The notes beneath the pieces are model-generated. The model saw only the letters and a program-made list of their open reading frames with translations. It made no database searches and had not been told where the DNA came from. A stretch of 18,990 nucleotides of DNA, from NCBI GenBank assembly GCA_002887195.1, contig PJAB01000932.1, positions 1-18,990 on the forward strand. Direction: 5' to 3'. The position numbers were made by a program, and so were the translations under genes. This document shows, piece by piece, positions 17,901 through 18,990 of this stretch. This DNA is from Chrysochromulina parva. Its lineage: Eukaryota; Haptophyta; Prymnesiales; Chrysochromulinaceae. The stretch's first letter is position 1. The number at the start of each line of letters is the position of its first letter.

Positions 17901-18314
17901 CTCGGTGCTTCCGGCCTTGCTACCCAGCCTACGCATCTCGGCGAGTTCGGCCACGCTGTCGCCCGGGGTCTTGTGCCCGAGGATCGCACTTGCCAGCGGT
18001 GAGGTCACACCAGTCGCGTCAAGCCATTTAGCGGCCGTCCACTGCTCGGCTTCCATGGGTCGCTTCCGCGCGTCAAGCGAGGTCCGGAGCTCCGCGTACA
18101 ACTCGCGAAACTCAGCGAGCTCGAGCACGCCGTTGCTGTTTATGTCAAAACGCTTGAGCATCACATCGGCCTCTGCGGAGTCGGTCGGGATGCCAAGAAT
18201 GTTGAGAGCCTGGAATATCTCCACGCTATCCAAGGTTCCGTTGCCGTCCATGTCGAACCGCTGGAAGACCTCCAGCACGATGTCCTTGTCGTCCGTGGCG
18301 TCAGCCGTCGCCAT
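14933..18314 (-). CDS. EF-hand / ADP-ribosyltransferase / leucine-rich-repeat fusion (3 exons)
   Basis: Join of 18314-16890, 16785-15781 and 15631-14933, 1042 residues, both introns phase 0. The ATG at 18314 has a strong context (TTCCATGG); the longer frame starts with TTG. Two EF-hand loops lie at residues 21-32 (DMDGNGTLDSVE) and 57-68 (DINSNGVLELAE). After a helical linker comes an arginine-type mono-ADP-ribosyltransferase fold: Arg362 in KVYRGI, Ser391-Thr392 in FMSTT, and Glu435-Lys-Glu437 in PHEKEILF, the full R-S-ExE triad. A helical segment (about 476-520) and a Ser/Pro/Ala-rich linker lead to some nine RI-type leucine-rich repeats (about 727-1030). NAD-dependent modification of a target protein, with calcium input from the EF-hands and target recognition by the LRRs, is a reasonable inference. 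No signal peptide is seen, so it is probably intracellular. Exon order is supported by ESLAQ|ALKLNTSL completing one LRR. Confidence 0.86.
15632..15780 (-). other. Intron 2 of the ART/LRR gene, mostly a 10-bp minisatellite
   Basis: On the minus strand it begins GTGAGA and ends TCCCTCAG, 149 bp, phase 0. About 100 of its bases (15661-15760 on the plus strand) are ten tandem copies of a 10-bp unit, consensus GCCAGCAGAG, with a higher-order echo about 60 bp apart (GCAATTAGAG and GCAATCAGAG). Removing it joins two halves of one leucine-rich repeat. Confidence 0.88.
16786..16889 (-). other. Intron 1 of the ART/LRR gene, 104 bp, phase 0
   Basis: Minus-strand GTACTC to GCCTCAG. The two flanking frames overlap across this stretch and each is closed by a stop if read through. 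Splicing joins ATIEQ to VISKRRK, giving a continuous helical segment after the transferase domain. A 12-bp unit AGTGTGGCAACC is repeated exactly twice inside it (16849-16872). Confidence 0.82.
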
Positions 18315-18679
18315 GGAACCAATGACCTCACACAAGGGACGCGATCATGGATGATGGGCGCCCGGCCCCGGTGTGGACGCCGGCCAAATGCGGCCTCCTC
18401 GCTGTGTGCCGGTAAAGATATGTACTTTACCGGTAATATCGTTTTACGACCGCGGACTCGCATTATGGCGAGCCGCCGCGGCATTTAGTTCAGTTCAGTT
18501 CAGTTTCTTCGCGGTCCCCCCACGCTCACTCCACCTCCCGTAACTATACGTCGGAAAGGGGTGGGGGAGTACGTGCCCGCGCTCACGCGTGCGTTGCCTT
18601 GGGCCGGTCACCGTCTCGACGGACGGCTCCGCTCCCCTTGGTCAACACAAGTACTGAGTACTCGCTCGCTCGGGCTACT
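18315..18679. promoter_or_regulatory. Upstream region of the ART/LRR gene
   Basis: The likely promoter and 5' UTR of the minus-strand ART/LRR gene. It holds a 9-bp inverted repeat CCGGTAAAG/CTTTACCGG at 18409-18433 (7-bp spacer), about 95 bp upstream of the ATG and containing another ACCGGT. It also holds AGTTC repeated in tandem at 18487-18502. No further coding frame is convincing. Confidence 0.4.
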
Positions 18680-18911
18680 CAATTTCGCTAGTGAGGTCGG
18701 TCTCTCCCAGCACACAGTGTGATCTCTGGTGCTCGCTGCCCCATACTCCCGGGCGGTATTGGGGTTTTTTTCAATACAAGAAAAGGCTATTTTCACAATT
18801 TCGCTAGTGAGGTCGGTCTCTCCCAGCACACAGTGTGATCTCTGGTGCTCGCTGCCCCATACTCCCGGGCGGTATTGGGGTTTTTTTCAATACAAGAAAA
18901 GGCTATTTTCA
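18680..18911. repeat. Perfect 116-bp tandem duplication
   Basis: Two head-to-tail copies, 18680-18795 and 18796-18911, appear identical base for base. Each contains a hairpin-forming CCCCATAC...GTATTGGGG (one bulged base) directly followed by a run of seven T, and then CAATAC. The perfect identity points to a recent duplication. Whether the unit is transcribed is unknown; the hairpin plus T-run is what a Pol III terminator region or small RNA could look like. Confidence 0.92.
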
Positions 18912-18990
18912 ATACAAGATATCAGTATATATCATTACATATCACGTTGCTATCATTGTGTATCATTGTGTATCATCGTCGATATCACAA
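18912..18990. repeat. AT-rich stretch with short TATCATTGTG repeats
   Basis: After the GC-rich genes the composition turns AT-rich, with repeated TATCA words and TATCATTGTG two to three times in tandem at about 18950-18975. It continues past the window edge; no gene is visible. Confidence 0.5.

Noticed and set aside
18680..18911. U6 snRNA or 5S rRNA in the 116-bp repeat (GTGCTCGCT followed by CATACT; a T-run).
   Set aside because: The U6 ACAGAGA box and its following conserved segment are absent, and 5S promoter-element and helix sequences do not align. Only a few bases match.

Overview
This 19 kb window reads as nuclear DNA of a GC-rich single-celled eukaryote, most likely a marine alga of the haptophyte type; the assignment is an inference. 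Supporting features are very large multidomain fusions (12 kelch motifs + SAM + kinase-like; EF-hand + ADP-ribosyltransferase + LRR), an extensin-like polyproline tract on a membrane-anchored glucosylceramidase, spliceosomal introns placed by frame and family continuity, no ribosome-binding sites or operons, and genes scattered on both strands. Several open frames only reach their reported ends through GTG or TTG codons, so I chose the first in-frame ATG as start.

Layout, left to right: (1) 285-2675 (+), a DxD glycosyltransferase-like protein with a cysteine-rich C-terminal module. (2) 2676-3958, mostly non-coding, with a cysteine-rich reading frame on the minus strand (2782-3438, uncertain) and a cluster of ACCGGT palindromes. 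(3) 3959-8029 (+), kelch/SAM/kinase-like fusion, intronless. (4) 8030-8380, spacer with a second ACCGGT cluster. (5) 8381-10390 (+), EF-hand protein with long charged and coiled regions. (6) 10778-13749 (-), two-exon GH30 glucosylceramidase with a ricin-B-like lectin segment inserted in its C-terminal beta domain, a polyproline stem and a C-terminal membrane anchor. (7) 13750-14141, divergent spacer rich in inverted repeats. (8) 14142-14828 (+), FkbM-family methyltransferase. (9) 14933-18314 (-), a three-exon gene joining two EF-hands, an R-S-ExE ADP-ribosyltransferase domain and about nine leucine-rich repeats. (10) 18315-18990, non-coding, with an inverted repeat near the gene start, a perfect 116-bp tandem duplication and AT-rich sequence.

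The genes do not form one pathway. Two (glycosyltransferase, GH30) concern glycans or glycolipids, with the FkbM methyltransferase a possible third. Three are probable intracellular signalling proteins, two of which carry canonical EF-hands and so are likely calcium-responsive. The strongest candidates for something unusual are the EF-hand/ART/LRR protein, the kelch/SAM/kinase-like fusion, the lectin-in-GH30 architecture, and the fact that all three introns I could place contain short internal repeats.
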